A stretch of DNA of 64,000 bases from CBDBDZ01 sp965204215 (GCA_965204215.1 CBDBDZ010000014.1:186001-250000); one strand, 5' to 3'; shown: positions 44,160-53,080, counted from the first letter of the stretch. The notes: a model not told the origin generated them from the letters alone. Translations and numbers: made by a program.

Positions 44160-46051
44160 CCCGACTTCGACACTTTTTTTCGTAAGTGATTGATTTTAAA
44201 AGAGTCCCAATTTTAGTTAGGCACTACAAGCTATTTATTAAGAGTTATTTATAAGTTTCTACGTTAGCTGGAATGGAGTGGTTGAGAGTTTTCGACCCAT
44301 CACCTGGTAAATTTTGCTGGCCTCAGGGTTAACATTGGAAGGAATGCAATAAAGCACTTTCGTTTTGATATGCACCAATAGACTACGCTGAACATGCAAT
44401 AGCGCATTGCGGATCACAGCAGGTGATAACTTTCTGTGCTGGAGCTTGACACGATAGCTTAAGAATCGCACTAAGCTAAATGCAACAAAAGAGATAGCCA
44501 GATGAGCTTGAATGCGTTTGGGTGTCCAGTGATAGATAGGGCGTACTTTCAGATCATGTTTGGTGATGCGAAAACTGTCTTCAACTTGCCATAGCCCTTT
44601 GTAATGACCAAAAACGCCCTGTGCTGACATGGTGTCTAATGACGTTACTACGCCCTTGAGCCCATCCCATTGGGAATCGCGTTCTATTTTGCTCTGGTCA
44701 ACACTGATATGCGTGTCGCCTGCCATTTTCAAATACTTCTTGTAACCAAAATTGCTGAGCAGGCTCTTAGGATTCTTACTTCGCTTAAGTTTTTTAGTAA
44801 TGCGTTCTATGGATTGCTCCCTATCCTTTCGGTCTTTCTCTGCTCGGGCATGATTATATTCAACAATCCAGCGTCTACCCTGATATGTAAACTCATAGCT
44901 GCGGGGTTCATCGTCATTACCTTGTTTGAGATAGCCAACTTGTTTCAAGATGGCTCTTTGCTCTTGTTGGGGTAAGGTCTTGAGTTTAGCCCCCACAATG
45001 TAGGGTATCTCCTGAGCTTCAAGATGAGTCAAATTATTCTGACTCAGCAACCCTCTGTCAGCAACAAATACAATGCGTTCAATGTCATAGTGTAAGTGTA
45101 AATCAGCAATCGCTGCTTGTAACGTATGACCCTCAAATGTGTTGCCTGGATATACTTCATAACCGACAGGTAACCCATCTTGAGTCACCAATAACGCCAA
45201 CAGAACCTGAGGCTGGTTAAACTTCATATCCTTACTATAACCATTGCTTTTTAACTCATCTTCTGTAAAAGATTCAAAATAAAGTGTTGTACAGTCAAAG
45301 AACAACACATCAACAGCATGACCTACCAGCTGACGTGTTCCTGATAGCACGGTATCCTTTATTCGATTAATCGCTTTATCATCCAATTTATCCATCATCC
45401 GATAGACTTTCTCCAATGGGATGCTAATGCCAAAATCTTGCTCTAATGAGGTCACCGTCTCTCGTTTGCTGACAGGATTAGCAATACGAGCCAATACAAT
45501 ATGGCGGAAAATATCAACAGCACTGACATTATGGCTGGGGTGACCAATCGATGAACCAAAACCCAATTCATCGAATAATTGACCATATATCTCATGGATA
45601 CCCACAGTGACACGCTGTTGTTCACGCAGTTGTTTTAAATCAACCTGAAGCGGTTTGTTTGATTCAGATTGTGATTTACTTTCAATAACTTGCTGTGCGA
45701 CCTGCTCTGGATTAAACAAACTGGCCTGATGTTCAGCCTCAATATTGGCTTTAACATATTCGGCAACTTCTTTTAATTTAACCAGTTCGTCGTCATTCAT
45801 GGCAACGCCAACGTAGCGTACTATCTTTTGCTTGACTTTGTTACCATCGCGAATACTTTCAACAATTTGAACAGTTTTGCGTGGGCTATTGGGAGTGGAC
45901 TTAACTCGAACGAACATAGCGTCATTATAGCACAGTGCAAAACGAAAGTAAATAATAAAAATTAACTAGGCACTACAAATCAAAACCCAAGTATTTTGAC
46001 CAATTTAGTAGCTTTCAAGCTTGATTAGATGACAAATCTGTCGAAGTCGGG
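44160..46051 (-). mobile_element. IS1634-family insertion sequence, complete (1,892 bp)
   Basis: Ends CCCGACTTCGACA (44160-44172) and TGTCGAAGTCGGG (46039-46051) are perfect 13-bp inverted repeats. One intact 552-residue transposase fills the interior. It is flanked by an unusually long 133-bp direct repeat, consistent with the long variable duplications described for IS1634 of Mycoplasma. Both ends and the open frame are intact, so it may still be active. Confidence 0.92.
44259..45917 (-). CDS. IS1634-family (IS4 superfamily) transposase
   Basis: 552-residue DDE transposase. N-terminal domain (FVRVKSTPNSPRKTVQIVES and IRDG), then the catalytic RNase H fold with the first aspartate in FFDCTTLYFES, the second in FVADRGLLSQNNL and the glutamate in QVEDSFRITKHDLKVRPIYH (Y(2)R(3)E(6)K-like block). 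No frameshift or stop, and length is typical. Transcribed on the same strand as the gene it interrupts. Confidence 0.95.
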   Translation of the reverse strand: MFVRVKSTPNSPRKTVQIVESIRDGNKVKQKIVRYVGVAMNDDELVKLKEVAEYVKANIEAEHQASLFNPEQVAQQVIESKSQSESNKPLQVDLKQLREQQRVTVGIHEIYGQLFDELGFGSSIGHPSHNVSAVDIFRHIVLARIANPVSKRETVTSLEQDFGISIPLEKVYRMMDKLDDKAINRIKDTVLSGTRQLVGHAVDVLFFDCTTLYFESFTEDELKSNGYSKDMKFNQPQVLLALLVTQDGLPVGYEVYPGNTFEGHTLQAAIADLHLHYDIERIVFVADRGLLSQNNLTHLEAQEIPYIVGAKLKTLPQQEQRAILKQVGYLKQGNDDEPRSYEFTYQGRRWIVEYNHARAEKDRKDREQSIERITKKLKRSKNPKSLLSNFGYKKYLKMAGDTHISVDQSKIERDSQWDGLKGVVTSLDTMSAQGVFGHYKGLWQVEDSFRITKHDLKVRPIYHWTPKRIQAHLAISFVAFSLVRFLSYRVKLQHRKLSPAVIRNALLHVQRSLLVHIKTKVLYCIPSNVNPEASKIYQVMGRKLSTTPFQLT

Positions 46052-46184
46052 ATAGACTCAAAAATATGAATCTGGCTGGTTTCAGGATTGGGAATAATAT
46101 GGTTAGCAACGTTTCGTAAAGTCACAATCGGAGCATTACCCGCAAAACGGGTTGTTTGGTGCTTTTTATCAGCTTGCAACATCT
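46052..46184. repeat. 133-bp target duplication, right copy
   Basis: Same sequence as 44027-44159, starting directly after the right inverted repeat of the insertion sequence. The perfect identity suggests a recent insertion. Confidence 0.9.
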
Positions 46185-46441
46185 TGTATATCTGCTTGTC
46201 ACTTTTAGTCATATATTCAGGAATAACCTTATCCAGTAATTCCCTGACTTCGGCAATAATGATGTTGATATAGTCAATACCTCTATCATAAAAAGCCAAG
46301 GACATAGCCAGAATAGCTTTAAAGTGCAATTGAATATCATCCTTGCCCTTTATCATGGCTTCTTTGCCGTATGCCTTAGCCTGTAATGCAGCAATCGCAG
46401 CTTTCACTCTGTGTTGTATCCATTCATTAGAAAAGGAATGG

Positions 46442-46915
46442 TTATAGGCATTGGCAATAATACTTGCTCACACCCCAATATAAATGATAAACCACATTGG
46501 AGTACTGCGAGAGGTGGTTAATCTTATTCACCGACTGCAAGGCTCTACGTTGCGTTATAACGGTAAATTCTTCATCCAAAGCAAAAGTAATAGCTGCGCG
46601 AAAACGCTCGTCATGAGCCTCTAAAAGCGCCTCTCGTTCATCTTCTGAATGAGCAATAGCAACAGCAACCAATTCTAGCAGTATTTTACTTTCAGCTGAC
46701 TCACCCGATGCCAGTTGTTGCGCTACTTTTGCAACCAACGGTTGATAGCTGGCAACTAAATCATCCAGTTCAATATTGGCTTCATTAATCAAACGTTTAA
46801 ATTCATTAACAGTATCTTGGCGTTTGTTCCTGATATAAGTGTAAACACCAAAAACAAGAGCTAAAGCTGTGGAAATCGAGGCGATTAAAGATGTTGCATC
46901 AAGCAATATACCCAT
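46442..46915 (-). pseudogene. N-terminal fragment of the interrupted unknown membrane protein
   Basis: 157 residues: a single transmembrane helix (about 9-28, LIASISTALALVFGVYTYI) followed by a long charged helical region (NEFKRLINEANIELDDLVAS, then EDEREALLEAHDERFR). The frame stops at CQCL, but the next frame continues with SIIANAYNH and the rest of the downstream fragment. The two were probably one protein of about 300 residues. It may still be translated as a short anchored coiled-coil-like protein. Family not recognised. Confidence 0.6.
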
Positions 46916-46935
46916 TGAAAATGATTGTTACAAAG

Positions 46936-49578
46936 TCACCTTGAGAAAATAGCTCCTTCACCCGATGATAAATCAACTATTGAAACTCCATTCACTGGGT
47001 CACTAGCAAATAGACGATTATTTAGGTTATCTAAGGCTATCCCTACAAAAGCAAAAACTCTATCTGAGGAATTAAATTGTTTGATGCTCTCTCTGTTACC
47101 AGTGTTTACATCTACGGATAAAATATCATTTTCACGTTGCGAAAATAAAATTCTGTTATTGAATTCATCGTATATAATTCTAACGGCAGGAGTAGTGAAA
47201 TCAAAATTAATTCCATTACCTATGGTGTTTGAAGAAATAGTATTTCTATCACCATTTGAAATATTAACTTCAAGTAATGATTGTAGACCTAAATCAACAA
47301 CGAATAATCTATTATTATTGCTATCTATTGCAATGGAGGCTGGAAAGTTAAAATTGACGCCATTACCAATTGTGTCACTTGATATGGTGTTGGTATTACC
47401 TGTTTCAATATCAACTCCAATAATCGAAGAACTGGTGCTGCTTCTCATTAATATATATAACTGATTATTTACACCATCATACGTAATATCGAATATTCCC
47501 TCGGAAAGACTATTTGTTATTGACGTTGGGTTAAATAACATTGAAGACTGGCCTGTAGTCAGGTCAAACTGCAATATATTATCAAAACCTAAACTTGCTA
47601 CAAAAAGCTGATTTGAGTTGCCTAAAGCCATCGAATAAGGTAAAGATATACTCCCCGAACTTGCTAGTGTTGACCTGTTGCCATTATCCAAATCTACAAA
47701 AATAACTCCTCTAGCCAAATCACTAATAATTAAACGATTGTTTTGTTCGTCTAAAATTAAATCACTTGGTTCTTCAATACTTTGCCCTTGACCAATATTT
47801 GTTGAGCCTATAAATCTGATTAGTTCTGTATTTAGATTCCTTACCTGTAAGCCTAAAAGTGCTGTAATGTAAATTAGCTCGTTAGTTATTTCGTTATAGC
47901 GGATAAAACCTCCTCCACCTAGAATTGTTTGCCTAAATACACTTTGGGCAGGTGAAATTCCTTCTCCTGTGATTAAATCGATTTCAAGGGTAACACCAAT
48001 TGTGCCTTCTTCAATGACTACAAAAGCTCTATTTCCATCGCTACTATCGAGAGTGAAATCAATGATGTTTAGAAGTGCAGTATCAACATTAATGGCTAGG
48101 GTTGTTGTTTGACCATTTGAGACATCAATTTCAACTAAATCGCTAGGTGAAGCTCTTGTAAGTGCTAATAAGCGATTGTTTCTATTATCATATTCGATAT
48201 GTTCAATACCAATGGCATTGGCATTAATGGCATTTATACTTCTCCTGTTACCTGACACCACATCTATTTCAATTAATTCAAAAGAATTATTAATTGCGTA
48301 AAGGAGATTATTGGTATTATCAAGAGTAATGTCTGATGGGCTATTGAAATTTAGACCAACACCTACATCGTTATTACTGGAGATAGTTGCGCTGTTCCCT
48401 GTTGATAAATTTAACTCAAGAATAGATGTAGATAACGAGATTATTACAGTATCACTATTAGATAATACCATTCCTGAAAATCCTTCGAAGTCTATATCTA
48501 AATCATTAAGTAGTATAGATTCTTCATAGGTACTCGCGTCAATAGCGAATATAGCTCTTGAGAAAGCATCTAAAACTATATACTGATTTGTTAAGCGGTT
48601 AAAAGTCATTCCGCTAGGAATAACTAAATAGGGATTATTTAAAACAGATTGAGTTTTTGTTGTAATTTGGTTAGAACCATCAATAAGAGCGATTGTTAAG
48701 GTGTTAAAACCATCTGTAACAGGAATTTGTGCAGTCCATTGATTGTCTGAAAGATTTGCTGACACTCCATTAACAGTTATAGAGTTAATACTTATTGTCG
48801 TGGAGCTATCTTCTATATCAGTTACAAACCCTGTTACGGTGGTTTGCGTAACTCCACCACCTAAATCAGAATTATTCGGGGGATAAGTTACAATAGCTCT
48901 TAATCGTGATTCTTCATTAATAACTGTGACGCTCAAGGTTTGGTTAGTAATAGCGTCACCATCGCTTGCGCTGACTACAACCTGATAAATATTGTCAGTA
49001 TTAGAATCAGTCGGGGTTTCAAAATCAGGTGATGAATTAAAAGAAAGCTCTGCATTGTTGAGGGCAAATGAATTTGAGTCTGAACCTGCTGCTATTGAAA
49101 AAGTAATCGTATCGTTGTCTGCATCGGTGGCTATTAGCGTAACCACTGTTGAAATACTGTTTTCAGCGATAGAAATTGTCGAATTAGAAGAGAACTCAGG
49201 AGCATCATTAACAGGCATAACTATAATGTCATACCTTGCTACCCTTGATACAGCACCATCATTATCGGTTGCAGTAAATTCAATAATATCATTGCCATTA
49301 AAGTTACTATTGGGCGTGTACATACGTGAAGCCCCTGTACCCGTTAAAGTGCCATTGCTGGGTTGTGTAACAATTTGATAGCTGGCAATAGTACCGTCGG
49401 TGTCGGTTGCTATGAGCATCAAGTCTAGTGTATTGTCTTCCTCAACACCAAAAGGTCTATCTAATGCCTCTGGTGCTTGATTGGTTGTAGGATTAGGTGT
49501 TGATGATGAACTACCACCTCCACATGAACTAAGAGTAATTAGGGCAGCAATTAGAATAAATAGCCTGTTAAGTTTCAT
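46936..49578 (-). CDS. Large secreted lipoprotein with cadherin/Ig-like and beta-propeller repeats
   Basis: 880 residues. Lipobox LSSC at about Cys19, followed by a glycine/serine-rich linker. Residues about 35-215 contain two to three cadherin/Ig-like domains (VEEDNTLDLMLIATDTDG, NAPEFSSNSTISIAENS, TDADNDTITFSI). Residues 225-310 form another Ig-like module. From about 320 to the end run many propeller blades with the pattern (A/I)xDxxNNRLFVxD...(V)DLxTGxRxxIS, comparable to NHL/6-bladed propellers. Probably a surface adhesion or binding protein. Its promoter includes a hexanucleotide tandem repeat. Confidence 0.85.
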   Translation of the reverse strand: MKLNRLFILIAALITLSSCGGGSSSSTPNPTTNQAPEALDRPFGVEEDNTLDLMLIATDTDGTIASYQIVTQPSNGTLTGTGASRMYTPNSNFNGNDIIEFTATDNDGAVSRVARYDIIVMPVNDAPEFSSNSTISIAENSISTVVTLIATDADNDTITFSIAAGSDSNSFALNNAELSFNSSPDFETPTDSNTDNIYQVVVSASDGDAITNQTLSVTVINEESRLRAIVTYPPNNSDLGGGVTQTTVTGFVTDIEDSSTTISINSITVNGVSANLSDNQWTAQIPVTDGFNTLTIALIDGSNQITTKTQSVLNNPYLVIPSGMTFNRLTNQYIVLDAFSRAIFAIDASTYEESILLNDLDIDFEGFSGMVLSNSDTVIISLSTSILELNLSTGNSATISSNNDVGVGLNFNSPSDITLDNTNNLLYAINNSFELIEIDVVSGNRRSINAINANAIGIEHIEYDNRNNRLLALTRASPSDLVEIDVSNGQTTTLAINVDTALLNIIDFTLDSSDGNRAFVVIEEGTIGVTLEIDLITGEGISPAQSVFRQTILGGGGFIRYNEITNELIYITALLGLQVRNLNTELIRFIGSTNIGQGQSIEEPSDLILDEQNNRLIISDLARGVIFVDLDNGNRSTLASSGSISLPYSMALGNSNQLFVASLGFDNILQFDLTTGQSSMLFNPTSITNSLSEGIFDITYDGVNNQLYILMRSSTSSSIIGVDIETGNTNTISSDTIGNGVNFNFPASIAIDSNNNRLFVVDLGLQSLLEVNISNGDRNTISSNTIGNGINFDFTTPAVRIIYDEFNNRILFSQRENDILSVDVNTGNRESIKQFNSSDRVFAFVGIALDNLNNRLFASDPVNGVSIVDLSSGEGAIFSR

Positions 49579-49622
49579 TTAGATTTCTCCAATTTAGTTG
49601 TAATATACTTCTGACAAGTGGG

Positions 49623-49651
49623 ATTATACAGAATGTTGATGTTGATGTTGA
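49623..49651 (-). promoter_or_regulatory. Promoter of the lipoprotein gene, -35 inside the tandem repeat
   Basis: On the minus strand a perfect TATAAT (49623-49628) lies 45 bp before the start codon. Exactly 17 bp upstream is TCAACA (49646-49651; 4/6 match to TTGACA), which is one register of the CAACAT repeat. So the repeat array supplies the -35 and everything upstream of it. Confidence 0.5.
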
Positions 49652-49737
49652 TGTTGATGTTGATGTTGATGTTGATGTTGATGTTGATGTTGATGTTGAT
49701 GTTGATGTTGATGTTGATGTTGATGTTGATGTTGATG
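49633..49737. repeat. Hexanucleotide tandem repeat (ATGTTG), 17.5 copies
   Basis: A perfect array of ATGTTG units over 105 bp in the divergent promoter region between the lipoprotein and XRE genes, with no interruptions. The long Ser-Thr reading frame it creates is not a gene. Perfect short-unit arrays of this length are prone to copy-number change by slippage. Confidence 0.97.
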
Positions 49738-49776
49738 AAAAATTATGTCGAATGATTGATAAAAATATTAGTTTGA

Positions 49777-49816
49777 ACCGATTTTTGGTGAGTAATACAT
49801 TGTACCTAAAATTGGT
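49777..49816. promoter_or_regulatory. Two matched operators upstream of the XRE gene
   Basis: ACCGATTTTTGGT (49777-49789) and ACCTAAAATTGGT (49804-49816) each have ACC-N7-GGT symmetry. The second read on the other strand (ACCAATTTTAGGT) matches the first at 11 of 13 positions. They flank a TACATT -10 (49796-49801), with TTGAAC 17 bp upstream (49773-49778). The second ends 2 bp before the ATG. Likely autorepressor sites. Confidence 0.6.
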
Positions 49817-49818
49817 GC

Positions 49819-50097
49819 ATGAATGCAAAAGATTTCAGAAGTTCTATTTACAGTGAAGAATATACTGTTCTGATAGATTGGCTTATTACCAAAAGAAAGG
49901 AGGCAAATTTAACACAGCGACAATTAGCTGACAGGTTGGGTGTTATCTACTCGATGGTCGGGAAAATCGAAAATAAAGAGCGTAAACTTGATATTATGGA
50001 GTTGCTTGCATATTGCGAGGCACTTGATACTAATCACAATGAAATTATTTCTATAATAGCCGAAATTAAGCTAAAGCATATCCAAGCTAGGGTCTAA
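49819..50097 (+). CDS. XRE-family helix-turn-helix regulator
   Basis: 92 residues. The HTH region (about 28-82) reads KRKEANLTQRQLADRLGVIYSMVGKIENKERKLDIMELLAYC, a standard Cro/C1 fold. Divergent from the large lipoprotein gene and separated from it by the hexanucleotide array, so it may regulate both itself and the lipoprotein. Its last residues (HIQARV) run over the 3' end of the integrase remnant on the opposite strand, so its native C-terminus may have been altered. Confidence 0.85.
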   Translation: MNAKDFRSSIYSEEYTVLIDWLITKRKEANLTQRQLADRLGVIYSMVGKIENKERKLDIMELLAYCEALDTNHNEIISIIAEIKLKHIQARV

Positions 50098-50337
50098 CTG
50101 CTGTTTTAGTAACGCTTTAGCGTCATCTCTTACTTGCCGAGCCTCTTTCAAACCCAGTGGATGGGAGTATTGCCCAATGGATAGTGTTTTCTGTTTGCCG
50201 TTAAATCTATAAGCCAATTGCCATAATTTAGAACCGTTAGACTTAACAAGCAGATATAAACCATAGCCATCGACCAATTTGTAGTTTTTGTCTTTTGGCT
50301 TGGCTTTTTCACACTGAATGGCAGTTAATTTTATCGT
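50071..50337 (-). pseudogene. Tyrosine-recombinase (P4-type integrase) N-terminal remnant
   Basis: The frame TIKLTAIQCEKAKPKDKNYK followed by LVDGYGLYLLVKSNGSKLWQLAYRFNGKQKTLSIG, KEARQVRDDAKALL and QLDPS is the arm-binding (DUF4102) domain of P4-like integrases. The initiator is lost, and the catalytic domain is absent; the frame stops where the XRE gene begins. It lies 165 bp from the 3' end of tRNA-Ser, the standard position for such integrases. Confidence 0.85.
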
Positions 50338-50339
50338 TT

Positions 50340-50389
50340 GTTGGTATCAAAATTCACTAATGTTGGTATCGAGCTTTTATAATACCAAC
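50340..50389. promoter_or_regulatory. Three GTTGGTAT(C/T) boxes, putative integrase arm sites
   Basis: GTTGGTATC at 50340-50348 and 50362-50370 (22-bp spacing), and its inverted form AATACCAAC at 50381-50389, between the integrase remnant and tRNA-Ser. The spacing and position fit arm-type or accessory sites of a P4-like attachment region. Confidence 0.5.
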
Positions 50390-50502
50390 AAATGGCGTGG
50401 ATTTCAATGGGCGATGAAAGAACTAAAAAGATGATTAACTAGCTAAAATCCTTTATTTATATAGTCTTTGAAGTATATTAAGTATCGTCACGGACAATAA
50501 GC

Positions 50503-50593
50503 TGGCGGAGAGGCAGGGATTCGAACCCTGGGAGGGCTATTAACCCTCGCCGGTTTTCAAGACCGGTGCTTTCGACCACTCAGCCACCTCTCC
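50503..50593 (-). tRNA. tRNA-Ser (anticodon UGA)
   Basis: A 91-nt class II tRNA on the minus strand. Acceptor GGAGAGG pairs with CCTCTCC, with discriminator G and encoded CCA. The anticodon arm CCGGT-CTTGAAA-ACCGG gives UGA. Long variable arm CGAGGGTTAATAGCCCTC; T-loop GGTTCGAATCC. An integrase remnant near its 3' end shows it served as an integration site. Confidence 0.96.
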
Positions 50594-50662
50594 GCGTTGT
50601 ATTTGAGGAAGCGAAATTATAACGATACCAAAATTAGAGGCAAGTTTTTCTCTGTTAGATGC

Positions 50663-53068
50663 CTAACTTTCTGTTTTTTCTGCCTCGGCTTTGCGTTTGT
50701 TGCGTGGGTCATTAGCAGGGCGTTTATAAACGGGCTTAGTGACTTCTGATTTTGGCTGTCCAGACACCGTTTCCTGCTTTGTATTTTCTTCTACGGATGT
50801 TTGTGACTCAACGAATTTGTCAACTGGTTCAACTTCTGGCGTTGTTTTTTCAGAAGTTATCTGATTTTCTGTGAGGCTTTCTTTCGCTACTAACTTTTCT
50901 CCAAGCTCAGCCTCTGTAGGCGTATCTGCTTTTAATGAAACTACTATAGGTCCTTCACTTTTTTGTGTTGATGCTTCTTTTGCAACAACATCTTCAGCAT
51001 TTGCTTTTACTAGCTCGGTTTTAGGTTCAACTCTATCAAGAATAGCTTTTAATTCACCATCGGGGTCTTTACGCTTACGTTGTCTTGGCTTGCGATTAGT
51101 TTGTGGCTTTTCGGTTTTTGGCTTATCTTTACTATCTGTAGTAGTGTTTGGCTTGCGTTTATTCGTTTTTTCTTCCAGAGCAGTTTGGGTATATGTTGCC
51201 TTATTTTTTTGGCGTATAATTTCTGTTGCTCTAGTCGTTTTTTGCGTTTTGCTGGCTTGACTATTTTTTATTGGACTGGGCTTCGCCGCGCTCTTGCCAC
51301 GTTGTTGACGAGGCTTTTTACCTACCGCATTTGTCGGATTGGAAGAACCTCGGCCTTTACGTGTTTGTTGTTTGCCGTTTGCATTTTTACTGTTCTTTAT
51401 CTGCTTTTTAGGCTCAGAAGTAAAAAAAGCCAGAATTTTGCTTAACAGACTCTCTGATTTTTCTGTCTTTTTAGATGGCTTGGGTTTTCCTGGAGGTGCC
51501 TCACTAGGCAACATAGTTTGAATGGCTGGTTTGGGTATGATAGCGACTTTTTCCGCTTTTGATTCTGATTCTTCTTCCGATATATCTTCTCGCTTAAGTG
51601 CATAGCTGGCACTACTTGCAGAATTGTCTTGGTCGCGAATTCGTACAATTTCATAATGCGGTGTATGCATATTCAATTGTGGAACAATGGTGACGTATAC
51701 ACCGTGAATTTTTTCAATATTTTCTAATAATGAACGCTTTTCATTGAGTAAAAATGTACATAAATCTATTGAGGAAAAAACTCTAATTTCTTGCGAACCT
51801 TCTTTTTGTGCTTCTTCTTCGACCAACCTCAATATTGATAGTGCCAGTGAACGCATTCCACGAATACGGCCTAAACCATTACAACGAGGGCAAGGGTTAA
51901 AGATAGTTTCATCTAAAGATGGCCGAATGCGTTGCCTTGACATTTCCATAAGACCAAAATTAGATATTTTACTGGTTTGAATGCGTGCTCTGTCCATTTT
52001 CAATGCACGGCGCACGCGGTCTTCTATCGCATAGCGATTTTTAGCCACTAACATATCGATAAAGTCGATCACCACTAAGCCGCCCAAATCTCGTAATCGC
52101 AATTGCCTTGCAATTTCATCAGCGGCTTCCAGATTCGTATTGAGCGCTGTTTCTTCAATATCGCCGCCGCGTGTAGCGCGCGCCGAGTTAACATCAACTG
52201 CGGTTAATGCTTCTGTCATATCAATGATAATTGAACCTCCTGAAGGCAGTTTAACTTCCCGTTCAAAAACTGTTTCAATTTGTCGCTCTATTTGAAAATT
52301 ATTAAATAGAGGTACGCTTTCATTATAAAGTTTCACTTTATTCTGATATTCAGGCATAACCTGACCAACAAACGCCATGGCTAAGTTGTATGCATCGGGG
52401 TCATCAATTAGCACTTCACCAATGGACGGGCGCAAATAATCGCGAATTGAGCGAATGATAATATTGCTTTCCTGAAAAAGAAAATGTGGTGCCTTGGCTT
52501 TTTTGGCTTCAACTTCTATGGAGTCCCAAAGTTGAACAAGGTAGTTAATGTCCCATTGTAATTCTTCGGTGGTGTGTCCTATTACCGCGGTTCGCACAAT
52601 GATATTATGTTGTTCGGGAATATTTAATTGCTTGATAGTATTGCGAACTTCTTCGCGTTGGACTCCTTCAATACGTCTTGAAATACCACCTCCATCTGGA
52701 TTATTGGGAAGTAGAACCAGATACCTCCCTGCTAGACTTATGTAGGTTGTGAGTGACGCACCTTTGTTACCGCGTTCTTCTTTTTCGACTTGCACAATAA
52801 CATTGGCTCCCACTTTGATGGTGTCGTCTTGAGACTTGTAGTTATCAGCTATTTCCTTGATGGGTAAAAATCCATGACGTTCCACACCGTAGTCTACAAA
52901 CACAGCTTCCAGGCTGGATTCTACACGAGTGATTACCCCTAAGTAGATATTAGCCTTTTTTTGTTGTTTAATACGGTTTTCGATATCCAGATCGTATAGG
53001 ACTTGCCCTTCCACTAGCGCCGAGCGGATTTCTTCCGAATGCGTTGCATTAATTAAAATTCTTTTCAT
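50663..53068 (-). CDS. rne: Ribonuclease E
   Basis: Endonuclease for mRNA decay and rRNA/tRNA processing; scaffold of the degradosome. From the ATG at 53068 (MKRILINATHSEEIRSALVEG) the product is 801 residues. N-terminal catalytic half: S1 domain (about 35-120), catalytic aspartates in DVNSARAT and DFIDML, and the zinc-link CPRCNGLG. The C-terminal 300 residues are a disordered, lysine/arginine/glutamine-rich RNA- and partner-binding region, shorter than that of E. coli (1,061 total). The 430 bp upstream are gene-free and may act as a regulatory leader. Confidence 0.96.
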   Translation of the reverse strand: MKRILINATHSEEIRSALVEGQVLYDLDIENRIKQQKKANIYLGVITRVESSLEAVFVDYGVERHGFLPIKEIADNYKSQDDTIKVGANVIVQVEKEERGNKGASLTTYISLAGRYLVLLPNNPDGGGISRRIEGVQREEVRNTIKQLNIPEQHNIIVRTAVIGHTTEELQWDINYLVQLWDSIEVEAKKAKAPHFLFQESNIIIRSIRDYLRPSIGEVLIDDPDAYNLAMAFVGQVMPEYQNKVKLYNESVPLFNNFQIERQIETVFEREVKLPSGGSIIIDMTEALTAVDVNSARATRGGDIEETALNTNLEAADEIARQLRLRDLGGLVVIDFIDMLVAKNRYAIEDRVRRALKMDRARIQTSKISNFGLMEMSRQRIRPSLDETIFNPCPRCNGLGRIRGMRSLALSILRLVEEEAQKEGSQEIRVFSSIDLCTFLLNEKRSLLENIEKIHGVYVTIVPQLNMHTPHYEIVRIRDQDNSASSASYALKREDISEEESESKAEKVAIIPKPAIQTMLPSEAPPGKPKPSKKTEKSESLLSKILAFFTSEPKKQIKNSKNANGKQQTRKGRGSSNPTNAVGKKPRQQRGKSAAKPSPIKNSQASKTQKTTRATEIIRQKNKATYTQTALEEKTNKRKPNTTTDSKDKPKTEKPQTNRKPRQRKRKDPDGELKAILDRVEPKTELVKANAEDVVAKEASTQKSEGPIVVSLKADTPTEAELGEKLVAKESLTENQITSEKTTPEVEPVDKFVESQTSVEENTKQETVSGQPKSEVTKPVYKRPANDPRNKRKAEAEKTES

Positions 53069-53080
53069 TGATATTCTCAA

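Larger units (their letters stand above)
43969..46478 (-). pseudogene. Unknown gene, C-terminal part, interrupted by IS1634-family element
   Basis: Removing the insertion and one copy of the 133-bp repeat restores a continuous frame from about SIIANAYNHSFSNEW through KDDIQLHFKAILAMSLAFYD, KQIYKMLQADKKHQTTRFAG and SQIHIFES to NESPEKARNS and a stop. The frame has no ATG near its start and is offset by one frame from the upstream 157-residue fragment, so the gene was probably also frameshifted near 46478. The family is not recognised. Confidence 0.7.

Noticed and set aside
46925..47464. 179-residue plus-strand frame
   Set aside because: Antisense shadow of the propeller lipoprotein gene, whose repeats and signal peptide show the true strand.
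49633..49737. CRISPR-like array
   Set aside because: Contiguous 6-bp units without spacers; no cas genes. No CRISPR array was seen anywhere in the window.
49568..49828. 86-residue Ser-Thr repeat open frame
   Set aside because: It is only a translation of the hexanucleotide array; no start signal and no family.
50871..51260. 129-residue cysteine/leucine-rich plus-strand frame
   Set aside because: Antisense to the low-complexity tail of RNase E.
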